A DNA stretch of 64,000 bases. Source: Geopseudomonas aromaticivorans (GTDB lineage: Bacteria > Pseudomonadota > Gammaproteobacteria > Pseudomonadales > Pseudomonadaceae). Shown one piece after another: positions 1 to 7,787 of this stretch. The stretch's first letter is position 1; each line of letters begins with the position of its first letter. Position numbers and translations under genes: made by a program. A model generated the notes under the pieces. The model worked only from the letters and a program-made list of their open reading frames with translations, was not told the DNA's origin and searched no databases. The stretch lies in the NCBI RefSeq assembly GCF_019097855.1, contig NZ_JAHRGL010000001.1, positions 248,001-312,000 of the forward strand. Reading direction: 5' to 3'.

Positions 1-3000
1 GGTGCTGTTGACTGGACCCGTGGTGGAGGACATCAGCACATCCTGCAGCGTGACCGGGTCGACATTCAGCAGCGCCTTGAAGTTGTCATGGCCAGCACTG
101 CCGGTTGCGGAAAGGCCGCTGATCACGGTCCGGGTGTCGTTGGAAAGCACACCCGAGGTCGTCAGCGTGTAGGTGTCGGTCGCGGGATCGAGAACCATGG
201 TGAACCCGACCGTGCCACCGGCCGTTGTAGCCTCCAGCGTATGGCCATCGGCACTGTAGTGCAGGTACAGCTGCTCCCCCTTCCCGGTGACTGCATTGAA
301 CAAGGTGATCAGGTGGCCACTGCCGTCCCTCGCGGCATCTCCTTCCGCCTTGCCGAAGGTGGGCGTGAACACCACATTGCCCACCCCATCGGCGCCCGCT
401 GCCTCGGCAAAGCGCAGATCCCCCGTAATGACTCGGGTAGCGGCAACCTGGTCGATCAGCATGCCGTGCTCGGGAAGGAAGGCCTGCGGCACGTCATCGA
501 GGATGGTCACATCCAGGTTCTGGCTAGTCGTGCTGCCACTGTCGTCGATCAGCTGTACCGCGAAGCTTTCGCTCAGCGCGGTGTCGTTGGCCGGCTGAGT
601 GTGCATCTCGTTGTCGAGCAGGGTGTAGCTGTAGAACACCGTGCCGCTGCCCGTCGCCGGATCGTAGCTCACGCTGGTGATCGTCAGCGTGTTGCCCAGC
701 CCGCTGGTCAGGGTCGGCAGCGTCGCGGCCAGCACGCCACCGCTGATCAGCGCGCTACCGCCCACCGTCAGGCTCTGTACGCCGTCCGGAGCGCTGAAGG
801 TGAAGCTGCCGGTCTGCGTCAGCAGCGCCGCATTCGCGGCATTGCCGTCACTGAGGTTGGCGTCGCTGACGGTGATCTCGCCACCCGTTGCGTTCAGGCC
901 ACTCAGCACGGCACCGTCATCGGCCCCTGCTACGCGCAGAATCAGGGTCGCGGTATCGGTATCGCCGTCGGCATCGCGGATGGTGTAGGTGAAGGTCTCG
1001 CTCACCACCTCGCCGGCATTGAGCGCCTGGGTCGCAGGGCGTGTGTTGTCGAGGACGAAACTGAAACTGCCGTCATCGCCCAGGACCACGGTGCCGTAGG
1101 TCGACAGGATATTTGCGGTGGAATCCTCCCAGGCGACGAAGAAGCGCCCATCCGCACCGATCTGGCCATTGGTGTGCACGTCATTGAGCAGCACGTTGCC
1201 CTCGATCAGGCTCAGGCCGTCCTCGACCAGGCTGGCCGGTTCGCCGCTCACCGCATTGGGCACGTCGTCGAGGATGGTGACATCCAAGCTCTGACTGGTC
1301 GTGCTGCCACTGTCATCGATCAGCTCCACCGCGAAGCTTTCGCTCAGCGCGGTGTCGTTGAGCGGCTGGGTGTGCATCTCGTTGTCGAGCAGGGTGTAGC
1401 TGTAGAACACCGTGCCGCTGCCCGTCGCCGGATCGTAGCTCACGCTGGTGATCGTCAGCGTGTTGCCCAGCCCGCTGGTCAGGGTCGGCAGCGTCCCGGC
1501 CAACACGCCACCGCTGATCAGCGCGCTACCGCCCACCGTCAGGCTCTGTACGCCGTCCGGGGCGCTGAAGGTGAAGCTGCCGGTCTGCGTCAGCAGCGCC
1601 GCATTCGCGGCACTGCCGTCGGCGAGGTTGGCGTCGCTGACGGTGATCTCGCCACCCGTGCCATCCAGGCCGCTCAGCACGACGCCGTCGTCCGTACCGA
1701 CCACCCGGAGAGTCAACGTCGCAGTGTCCGTATCGCCATCGCCGTCGACGATGGTGTAGGTGAAGGTTTCGCTCACCACCTGCCCCGCATTGAGCGCCTG
1801 GGTGGCTGCCAGCGTGTTATCCAAGGTGAAGCGGAAGCTGCCGTCCGCACCCAACTCCACCGTGCCGTAGGTCGACAGTACGCTCGACGTGGGGCTCTCC
1901 CAGCCAACAAAGGTCTTACCGTCCGCCCCGATCTGGCCATTGGCGTGCACGTCGTTGAGCAGGACGTTGCCCTCGATCAGGCTCAAACCGTCCTCAACCA
2001 GGCTGGCCGGTTTGCCGCTCACCGCATTGGGCACGTCGTCGAGGATGGTGACGTCCAGACTCTGGCTGGTCGTGCTGCCACTGTCATCGATCAGCTCCAC
2101 CGCGAAGCTTTCGCTCAGCGCGGTGTCGTTGGCCGGCTGGGTGTGCATTTCGTTGTCCAGCAGGGTGTAGCTGTAGGTGACCGTGCCCGTACCCGTCGCC
2201 GCGTCGTAGTTAACCCCAGTGATGGTCAGCGTGTTGCCCAGCGCACTGGTCAGCGTCGGCAGCGGCGCCACCAGCACGCCCCCGCTGATCAAGGCACTGC
2301 CGCCGACGCTCAGGCTCTGCACGCCATCCGGCGCCGAGAAGGTGAAGCTGTTCGTCTGCGTCAGCAACGCCGGATTCGCGGCACTGCCGTCACTGAGGTT
2401 CGCATCGTCGACGACGATCTCGCTGCCCGTGCCATCCAGACCACCCAGCATGACGCCGTCAGCCGCGCCGGTCACGCTGAGCGTCAGGATCGCAGTGTCC
2501 GTATCGCCGTCGGCATCGCGGATGGTGTAGGTGAAGGTCTCGCTCACCACCTCGCCGGCATTGAGCGCCTGGGTCGCAGGGCGCGTGTTGTCGAGGACGA
2601 AGCGGTAGCTGCCGTCATCGCCGAGGGCCACGGTGCCGTAAGTCGACAGGATATTTGCGGTGGAACTCTCCCAGGCGACGAAGATGCGTCCGTCCGCGCC
2701 GATCTGGCCATTGGCGTGCTCGTCGTTGGACAGCACGTTGCCCTCGACCAGGCTCAGACCGTCCTCGACCAGGCTGGCCGGGACATCGTTCTCCGCGTTG
2801 GGCAGGTCGTCGAGGATGTCGATGGTGATGGTCGCCGGTGCCGAAGGAGTCGTGCCGTCGGACACACTCAGGGTGAACGTGTCGGTTTCGATGCCGGCCA
2901 GGTCGGTGGTGGGCGAGGTCAGCTGATAGGTGTAGGTGGCTACGCCGGTAGCCGCGTCATAGGCCGTAATGGTCAGCGTACCGCTGGCTCCGGCAAAGCT

Positions 3001-5898
3001 GGAGCCAGCCAGGCTACCGATGGCTACCGTAATGCCGTTGATGGTCACGCTCTGCAGGTCGTCCAGCCCATCGGCATCCGACAGGGTGAAGGTGCCGCTG
3101 GCGAATTCGCTGGGCGACGCGGCATTCGAGCCGCTCGACAGGCCGGCTTCGTCGACCACATCGTTGGCCCCGCCGTTCCCCGGATCCACCGTCAGGCTCG
3201 GTACGTCGTTGCTGCCCGTGATGGTGATGGTGACTGTCGCAGAGCTTTCGTCACCGTCAGCGTCGCGCATGGTGTAGGAGAAGGTTTCGGTCAGGCTCGC
3301 ACCCGTATCCAGGCCCTGCACGACCGGGCTGGCGGTATTCAGGGTATAGGTGTAGTCGCCGCCGGCACCCAGAACCAGTTGTCCGTAGCTGCCGATTGCG
3401 GTCCCGGGCGTGGTGACGACCACTCCGGCGTCGGCACCAGCGATATCGTTAACCAGTACATTGCCGCTAACGCTGGCGGTATCTTCGCTCAGGCTGCTGC
3501 CATCATTGACCGCCGTCGGCCCGTCATCGTTAATCGCGATGGTCAGCGCCTGCGGGCCCGCCGGATCGCCTTCGTTGTCCGTGGCCACCACGCTGAAGAC
3601 GTCGAACAACTGATCATCGGTCCCGGTCAGATTGACACCCGCATGATCAAGGCTGTTGTCGGTCAGGGTGTAGGTCCAGCTGTACTTACCCTCGCCGATC
3701 TTGGTCACCTGCAGCACACCGTACTGGCCGTCGACTGCGCCGCCGTTGGTCACATCGACTCCGCCGATGATCACGCTGCTGATGGTCACGCTGCCCAGTG
3801 AGTCGCCCTTGGTATCCACAACAATGGAGCCAGAGGTCTGCTCGGCCGTGCTGGACGGATTGCTGCCCGGCAAGCCATCTCCGCTACCACCGGCATTCAA
3901 CGCTGCCTCGTCGACCACCCCGGCACCGGGGCCATAGGTAATGGCCAGATCCGGAACAGAGTCGACCCCCACGCCAACGGTAAGCACCGCCTGCGAGGAA
4001 TCACCGTCAGCATCAAGGATGGTGTAGGCGATCGTCGCCACCCCCTCGAAGCCCGGAGCGGGCGAGAAGGTCACCGCACCATCCGGCAGGAAGCTTACCG
4101 AGCCATTGCCCGAGGTCAGAGAGGCGCCGATGAGCGTCGCTGTGTCCGAGCCCTGGACATCATTGCCCAGCACATTGACCGTTACAGGCGTGTCCTCGGG
4201 AGTCAGCACACTGTCATTGACCGCCGTCGGCCCGTCATCGTTGATCGCAATGGTCAGTGCCTGCGGGCCCGCCGGATCGCCTTCGTTGTCCGTGGCCACT
4301 ACGCTGAAGACATCGAACAGCTGATCATCGGTGCCGGTCAGATTGGCTCCATCATGATCGAGACTGTTGTCATTCAGGGTGTAGGTCCAGCTGTACTCAC
4401 CCTCGGTGATCCTGGTGACCTCCAGTACGCCGTACTGGCCGGCGACCGTGCCACCGTTGGTCACATCGACACCACCGATGATCACGCTGCTGATGGTCAC
4501 GCTGCCAAGCGAGTCGCCCTTGGTATCCACCACAATGGAACCTGAGGTCTGCTCTGCCGTGCTGGACGGATTGCTGCCTGGCAAGCCATCACCGCTGCCA
4601 CCGGCATTCAACGCTGCCTCGTCGACCACCCCGGCACCGGGGCCATAGGTAATGGCCAGATCCGGAACAGAGTCGACCCCCACGCCAACGGTCAGCACCG
4701 CCTGCGCGGTATCGCCGTCCGCATCGCGCATCACGTAGCTGATGGACGCCAAGCCCTCGAAGCCGGGCGCCGGAGTGAAAGTCACCGAGCCATCCGGCAG
4801 GAAGCTGACTGTACCGCTGCCGCCCGTCAGGACGGCCGAAACCAGCGTGGCGCCGGAGTCGGCCCCCTGGACGTCGTTGCCCAGAACATTGATCGTTACC
4901 GGCGTATCTTCAGGTGTCAGCACACTGTCATTGATCGCCTGCGGACCATCGTCGCCAATATTGATCACCAGTGTTGCCGGTGGCGAAATGTCCCCATCCG
5001 CGTCGATCACGCGGACCGGAAAGTTTTGCACCACCTCATCAGTGGTAGTGGCGTTGGGGTCATCGTGATCGAGGGTATTGCCATTGAGGGTAAACACCCA
5101 GGTGCCATTGGGTCCGACTTGCAAGGTACCGTATTGCCCCTGGACCGTCCCGCCGGCCGTGACATCGACCCAGTTTCCATTCACATCCTGAACCTGGATG
5201 GCCTGGATGCCATCCGGCGAAGAGATCACCACGCGACCGAAGGTCGACTCGGCGGGACTTTCCGCTCGGCTGCCCCCCGGAAGTGCAGCCTCGTCCACGA
5301 AGCCGCGCTCGGTCAGAACCTGTCCCGTTTCGTCGGCGAAGTACTCGACTCGAATCGAGGGAATGGGATCCAGCTCCTCATCCGCCCCCTGCGGAAAGAT
5401 CTCCGGGAACAGCGGCGCAAACTGCAGCGGTCCGGTCGGATAGCCGATGTTCGGGTCCACGCGATCGCCGGTTTCCCCCAGCAGCACGAAGGAAATACCG
5501 CCCCCCCCACTGCCGGCGGGGCCGCCAGCGCCAGGGCCGGCTGCCGTGGCGGGCAAGCTGAGGGTAGGGTCGACGCCGGAGGCGATGGCCTGCTGGACGT
5601 CCTCGACTTCGGCCAGCTCCTGGGCGCTGGGCACATGTTCGGGGGTGGCGGGTTGAATCGGCGCGCGGGCGTTTTCTCCTGCCAGCAGCTGGGTATCCAG
5701 CATCAGCGAACTGTCACGCCCCACGGTCAACTCGCCGCCGTTGACCAGGCGAATGGCTACAGCGCCTCCGGCACCGGTGAGAAGTTGCTCTCCGGCGAAA
5801 ACCCGATCCCCCTCGCCCAGTTGGCGCTTGCTGCCGTCCGCGGCTACGGCAAAAACCTCTCCGACAACCGCCCTGACAAATCCGATCAACTTAGCCAT
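1..5898 (-). CDS. Giant LapA/MapA-type repetitive adhesin, N-terminal 1966 codons (partial, runs off left edge)
   Basis: The frame read leftward from an ATG at 5898 stays open to base 1 with no stop, so only the N-terminal part is present. The start has a strong Shine-Dalgarno (GGAGGG, 7 nt spacing). Residues 1 to about 75 (MAKLIGFVRAVVGEV, then LGEGDRVFAGEQLL) look like the retention module that holds LapA-family proteins in the outer-membrane TolC pore. A TAAG motif at residues 118-121 matches the LapG protease site, followed by a Gly-rich linker. The rest is tandem bacterial Ig/cadherin-like and VCBS-type domains rich in DADGD, NDDGP and TYTI(R/V)D(A/G)DGD motifs, as in type I-secreted adhesins, ending in a DUF5801-like stretch near the window edge. 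The expected C-terminal RTX repeats and secretion signal lie outside. The divergent secretion genes at 6367-11313 fit as its exporter. LapA versus MapA type cannot be decided here. Confidence 0.93.
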   Translation of the reverse strand, partial: MAKLIGFVRAVVGEVFAVAADGSKRQLGEGDRVFAGEQLLTGAGGAVAIRLVNGGELTVGRDSSLMLDTQLLAGENARAPIQPATPEHVPSAQELAEVEDVQQAIASGVDPTLSLPATAAGPGAGGPAGSGGGGISFVLLGETGDRVDPNIGYPTGPLQFAPLFPEIFPQGADEELDPIPSIRVEYFADETGQVLTERGFVDEAALPGGSRAESPAESTFGRVVISSPDGIQAIQVQDVNGNWVDVTAGGTVQGQYGTLQVGPNGTWVFTLNGNTLDHDDPNATTTDEVVQNFPVRVIDADGDISPPATLVINIGDDGPQAINDSVLTPEDTPVTINVLGNDVQGADSGATLVSAVLTGGSGTVSFLPDGSVTFTPAPGFEGLASISYVMRDADGDTAQAVLTVGVGVDSVPDLAITYGPGAGVVDEAALNAGGSGDGLPGSNPSSTAEQTSGSIVVDTKGDSLGSVTISSVIIGGVDVTNGGTVAGQYGVLEVTRITEGEYSWTYTLNDNSLDHDGANLTGTDDQLFDVFSVVATDNEGDPAGPQALTIAINDDGPTAVNDSVLTPEDTPVTVNVLGNDVQGSDTATLIGASLTSGNGSVSFLPDGAVTFSPAPGFEGVATIAYTILDADGDSSQAVLTVGVGVDSVPDLAITYGPGAGVVDEAALNAGGSGDGLPGSNPSSTAEQTSGSIVVDTKGDSLGSVTISSVIIGGVDVTNGGAVDGQYGVLQVTKIGEGKYSWTYTLTDNSLDHAGVNLTGTDDQLFDVFSVVATDNEGDPAGPQALTIAINDDGPTAVNDGSSLSEDTASVSGNVLVNDIAGADAGVVVTTPGTAIGSYGQLVLGAGGDYTYTLNTASPVVQGLDTGASLTETFSYTMRDADGDESSATVTITITGSNDVPSLTVDPGNGGANDVVDEAGLSSGSNAASPSEFASGTFTLSDADGLDDLQSVTINGITVAIGSLAGSSFAGASGTLTITAYDAATGVATYTYQLTSPTTDLAGIETDTFTLSVSDGTTPSAPATITIDILDDLPNAENDVPASLVEDGLSLVEGNVLSNDEHANGQIGADGRIFVAWESSTANILSTYGTVALGDDGSYRFVLDNTRPATQALNAGEVVSETFTYTIRDADGDTDTAILTLSVTGAADGVMLGGLDGTGSEIVVDDANLSDGSAANPALLTQTNSFTFSAPDGVQSLSVGGSALISGGVLVAPLPTLTSALGNTLTITGVNYDAATGTGTVTYSYTLLDNEMHTQPANDTALSESFAVELIDDSGSTTSQSLDVTILDDVPNAVSGKPASLVEDGLSLIEGNVLLNDVHANGQIGADGKTFVGWESPTSSVLSTYGTVELGADGSFRFTLDNTLAATQALNAGQVVSETFTYTIVDGDGDTDTATLTLRVVGTDDGVVLSGLDGTGGEITVSDANLADGSAANAALLTQTGSFTFSAPDGVQSLTVGGSALISGGVLAGTLPTLTSGLGNTLTITSVSYDPATGSGTVFYSYTLLDNEMHTQPLNDTALSESFAVELIDDSGSTTSQSLDVTILDDVPNAVSGEPASLVEDGLSLIEGNVLLNDVHTNGQIGADGRFFVAWEDSTANILSTYGTVVLGDDGSFSFVLDNTRPATQALNAGEVVSETFTYTIRDADGDTDTATLILRVAGADDGAVLSGLNATGGEITVSDANLSDGNAANAALLTQTGSFTFSAPDGVQSLTVGGSALISGGVLAATLPTLTSGLGNTLTITSVSYDPATGSGTVFYSYTLLDNEMHTQPANDTALSESFAVQLIDDSGSTTSQNLDVTILDDVPQAFLPEHGMLIDQVAATRVITGDLRFAEAAGADGVGNVVFTPTFGKAEGDAARDGSGHLITLFNAVTGKGEQLYLHYSADGHTLEATTAGGTVGFTMVLDPATDTYTLTTSGVLSNDTRTVISGLSATGSAGHDNFKALLNVDPVTLQDVLMSSTTGPVNST
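490..2802 (-). repeat. Three tandem 771-bp (257-aa) Ig-like adhesin repeats
   Basis: The landmark CACGTCGTCG or its near match begins at 490, 1261, 2032 and 2803, exactly 771 bp apart, defining three in-frame units. Each encodes a block running from a VEDGLSL(V/I)EGNVL motif to S(Q/E)(S/N)LDVTILDDV. Long stretches look identical between the two leftmost copies (for example about 610-720 and 1381-1491); the copy at 2032-2802 is more diverged. Such repeats are prone to recombination and to assembly collapse. Confidence 0.9.
3510..4934 (-). repeat. Two tandem 711-714-bp adhesin repeats of a second family
   Basis: The segment encoding INDDGPTAVND recurs at about 3510 and 4221 (711 bp apart), and a diverged version (INIGDDGPQAIND) lies 714 bp further at about 4935. 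Each unit encodes a cadherin-like domain (TPEDTPVTVNVLGNDVQG) followed by a domain containing VDSVPDLAITYGPGAGVVDE and GGSGDGLPGSNPSSTAEQ. The DNA of the second half is almost identical between copies. This family differs from the 771-bp repeats and lies nearer the N-terminus. Confidence 0.85.
5501..5508 (-). repeat. Homopolymer C8 (G8 on coding strand) tract in adhesin N-terminus
   Basis: Eight consecutive C residues on the plus strand encode part of the Gly run just after the TAAG site. A one-base slip would frameshift the adhesin after about 130 residues. It could be a slippage switch or just GC-rich glycine coding. Confidence 0.6.
5536..5547 (-). other. Candidate LapG periplasmic protease cleavage site (TAAG)
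   Basis: Codons 118-121 of the adhesin encode Thr-Ala-Ala-Gly, preceded by LSLPA and followed by a Pro/Gly-rich linker. In Pseudomonas LapA the c-di-GMP-controlled protease LapG cuts between the two alanines of a TAAG motif about 110 residues from the N-terminus. Sequence and position both match. That cleavage happens here is inference. Confidence 0.72.
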
Positions 5899-6366
5899 GA
5901 ATCCACCCTCCGATACAGTCGCAAGCGTCGACTGTCATGCGTCGCTGATTGCCCGGACAGGACCGGACAGCTGCTAACAGGGTGGTGACTGCAGAGGTGT
6001 GTATGAGTGCGCCCCGCCTACCGCAGAGCAAAATGACGAAAAACCGTCACTCCTGTGACCACTTAACTTCCCCTCCACAAAGCAGTTCCCCCCTGCTTTC
6101 GCTCTCCCTGCCGCCCGATCTTCTGAAGTCTGCAAAATCCGGCTGAAACGGATTTCCATTGGCTTTTCTCTCTAAACAATGTGGCGCGTTTTTAGCGACG
6201 AATAAGATCATTTCCACATAACCCTTATGAGAAATCGCTCTACGCAAAGCATGGAGGATGTTCTTACATACTTGTGAACGGAATAAAAAAATCGCCAGGC
6301 AGCAGCGGAAGTCATTTTATTGGCGACGACCATTAGCAAGTGGATACCAATGGTAAGGAGATACCC
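5899..6366. promoter_or_regulatory. Divergent intergenic region between adhesin and its secretion genes
   Basis: This 468-bp stretch is much richer in A+T than its flanks, especially 6150-6310, and holds no convincing gene. It must carry the promoters for the leftward adhesin and rightward exporter genes. The ribosome sites at its ends are GGAGGG for the adhesin and AAGGAG for the exporter. I could not assign specific -35/-10 or activator sites with confidence. Confidence 0.5.
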
Positions 6367-7719
6367 ATGCGCCACTCATCAATGTGGGTTGGGCTGCTGT
6401 TGGCAGCAGGTTTCAATCAAGCCTCGGCCATGTCCCTCACGGAAGCGATTCAGAGCACCATCGATAACCACCCCGAGATCCATGCTGCCAGCAACAACCG
6501 GTTGTCGGCTGACGAAGAACTCAAGATCGCCCAGGGCGGCTACCTGCCGACGGTCGACATGCTGGCCAGCTACGGTCGGGAGCACACCGACAGTCCCAGC
6601 ACCCGCATCATCGGCGATCACAACACGGAAACCCTGAACTCCCGCACCGCAGAGCTGCGTTTGCGGCAGATGGTGTTCGACGGCTTCTATACCCCCAATG
6701 AAGTGGCGCGCAACGAGGCGGTGGTCAACTCGCGCGCTTATCGAACGCTGGGTGCCACGGAAAGCCTGGCGCTGCGCACCATCGAGGTCTACCTGGACGT
6801 GCTCAAGCGGCGCGAGATGGTCGCCCTGGCCGAGAACAACCTGCAGGCGCACCAACGCATCCATGACCAGATCAGCATGCGCGCCGAGCGCGGGGTTGGC
6901 AGCAACGCCGACCGCGACCAGTCGCAGGCGCGCCTGGCCTTGGCTGAGAACAACCTCTACACCGAGCAGGTGAACCTGGCCGATGCCGAGGCGAACTTCT
7001 TCAGCGCCGTTGGCCGCATGCCCGACGAACTGGAAACCCCGGCCTCGATCCGCGGCCAAATGCCGGACAGCGTGGCCAGCGCCCGTGATCGGGTTATGGA
7101 CAACAGCCCGCTGCTCAAGTCGGCCCAGTCCGACGTTCAGGCCGCCGAGAAACAGTACGAATCGGCCAAATCCAAGTTCTATCCACGCTTCGATGTCGAA
7201 CTCTCGGGCAATGCCGACGACAACATCCAAGGGGATGAAGGTCATTACAACCGCTGGTATGCCGGCGTGGTGATGAATTACAACCTGTTCAACGGCATGC
7301 GCGACAAGGCTCTGCTGCAATCCGGCGCGCACAAGATCAACGAGTCGATGGACATCCGCAACAACGCCCTGCGGGTACTCAACGAGAACCTGATGCTGTC
7401 GTGGAACGCCATGGAAAACGCCCGCCTGCAAACCCCGAAGGCCCGCGATTACGCCAGCTACACGTCCAAGGTGCGCGAGGCCTACCAGCAGCAGTTCTCC
7501 CTGGGGCAGCGCACCCTGCTCGACCTGCTTGACAGCGAGAACGAACTGTTCAGCGCCAATCGCCGCTACACCGACGTGCGCTACACGGAAGAGTTCTCCA
7601 TGTACCGGGTAGTGGCGTCCATGGGCGACCTGCTGCGCACCCACAATGTCGTGCCGCCGAGCGAGGCCCTGGCCCGCACCGAAGTGAAAAGCGAGGCGCG
7701 CCTGCCGAGCATGAAGTGA
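6367..7719 (+). CDS. lapE: TolC-family outer membrane protein of type I secretion system (LapE-like)
   Basis: The 450-residue protein begins with a signal peptide (MRHSSMWVGLLLAAG, cleavage near QASA) and continues MSLTEAIQSTIDNHPEI, the usual start of TolC-family efflux/secretion proteins. Two OEP repeats with long heptad-rich helices follow. The C-terminal motif SLGQRTLLDLLDSENELF is typical of type I secretion outer-membrane components. I chose the ATG at 6367 because AAGGAG precedes it at good spacing and the signal peptide starts there; an in-frame ATG at 6340 would add nine residues. It should form the trimeric outer-membrane duct for the divergent adhesin and, in the Lap model, the pore in which the adhesin is retained. 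Its last codon lies 68 bp before the ABC gene, so the three export genes are probably one operon. Confidence 0.9.
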   Translation: MRHSSMWVGLLLAAGFNQASAMSLTEAIQSTIDNHPEIHAASNNRLSADEELKIAQGGYLPTVDMLASYGREHTDSPSTRIIGDHNTETLNSRTAELRLRQMVFDGFYTPNEVARNEAVVNSRAYRTLGATESLALRTIEVYLDVLKRREMVALAENNLQAHQRIHDQISMRAERGVGSNADRDQSQARLALAENNLYTEQVNLADAEANFFSAVGRMPDELETPASIRGQMPDSVASARDRVMDNSPLLKSAQSDVQAAEKQYESAKSKFYPRFDVELSGNADDNIQGDEGHYNRWYAGVVMNYNLFNGMRDKALLQSGAHKINESMDIRNNALRVLNENLMLSWNAMENARLQTPKARDYASYTSKVREAYQQQFSLGQRTLLDLLDSENELFSANRRYTDVRYTEEFSMYRVVASMGDLLRTHNVVPPSEALARTEVKSEARLPSMK

Positions 7720-7787
7720 CACGTTCCGCAGTCCGCGCCTGAAAATAATAAAAGCAGGGACTTGCTTGCAGGATGGGGGATCGCTTC

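Noticed and set aside
88-3801. 1237-codon open frame on the plus strand
   Set aside because: It is the antisense shadow of the adhesin repeats. The translation is a His/Arg/Gln-rich periodic sequence without domains, lacks a ribosome site, and the opposite frame is clearly real.
4354-5988. Plus-strand frames at 4354-4545 and 5026-5988
   Set aside because: They are antisense to the adhesin N-terminus, low in protein-like character and lie across its strong start site.
6379-7722. 447-codon minus-strand frame opposite the TolC-like gene
   Set aside because: Antisense shadow caused by GC-rich codon bias; the plus-strand gene has a signal peptide and family motifs.
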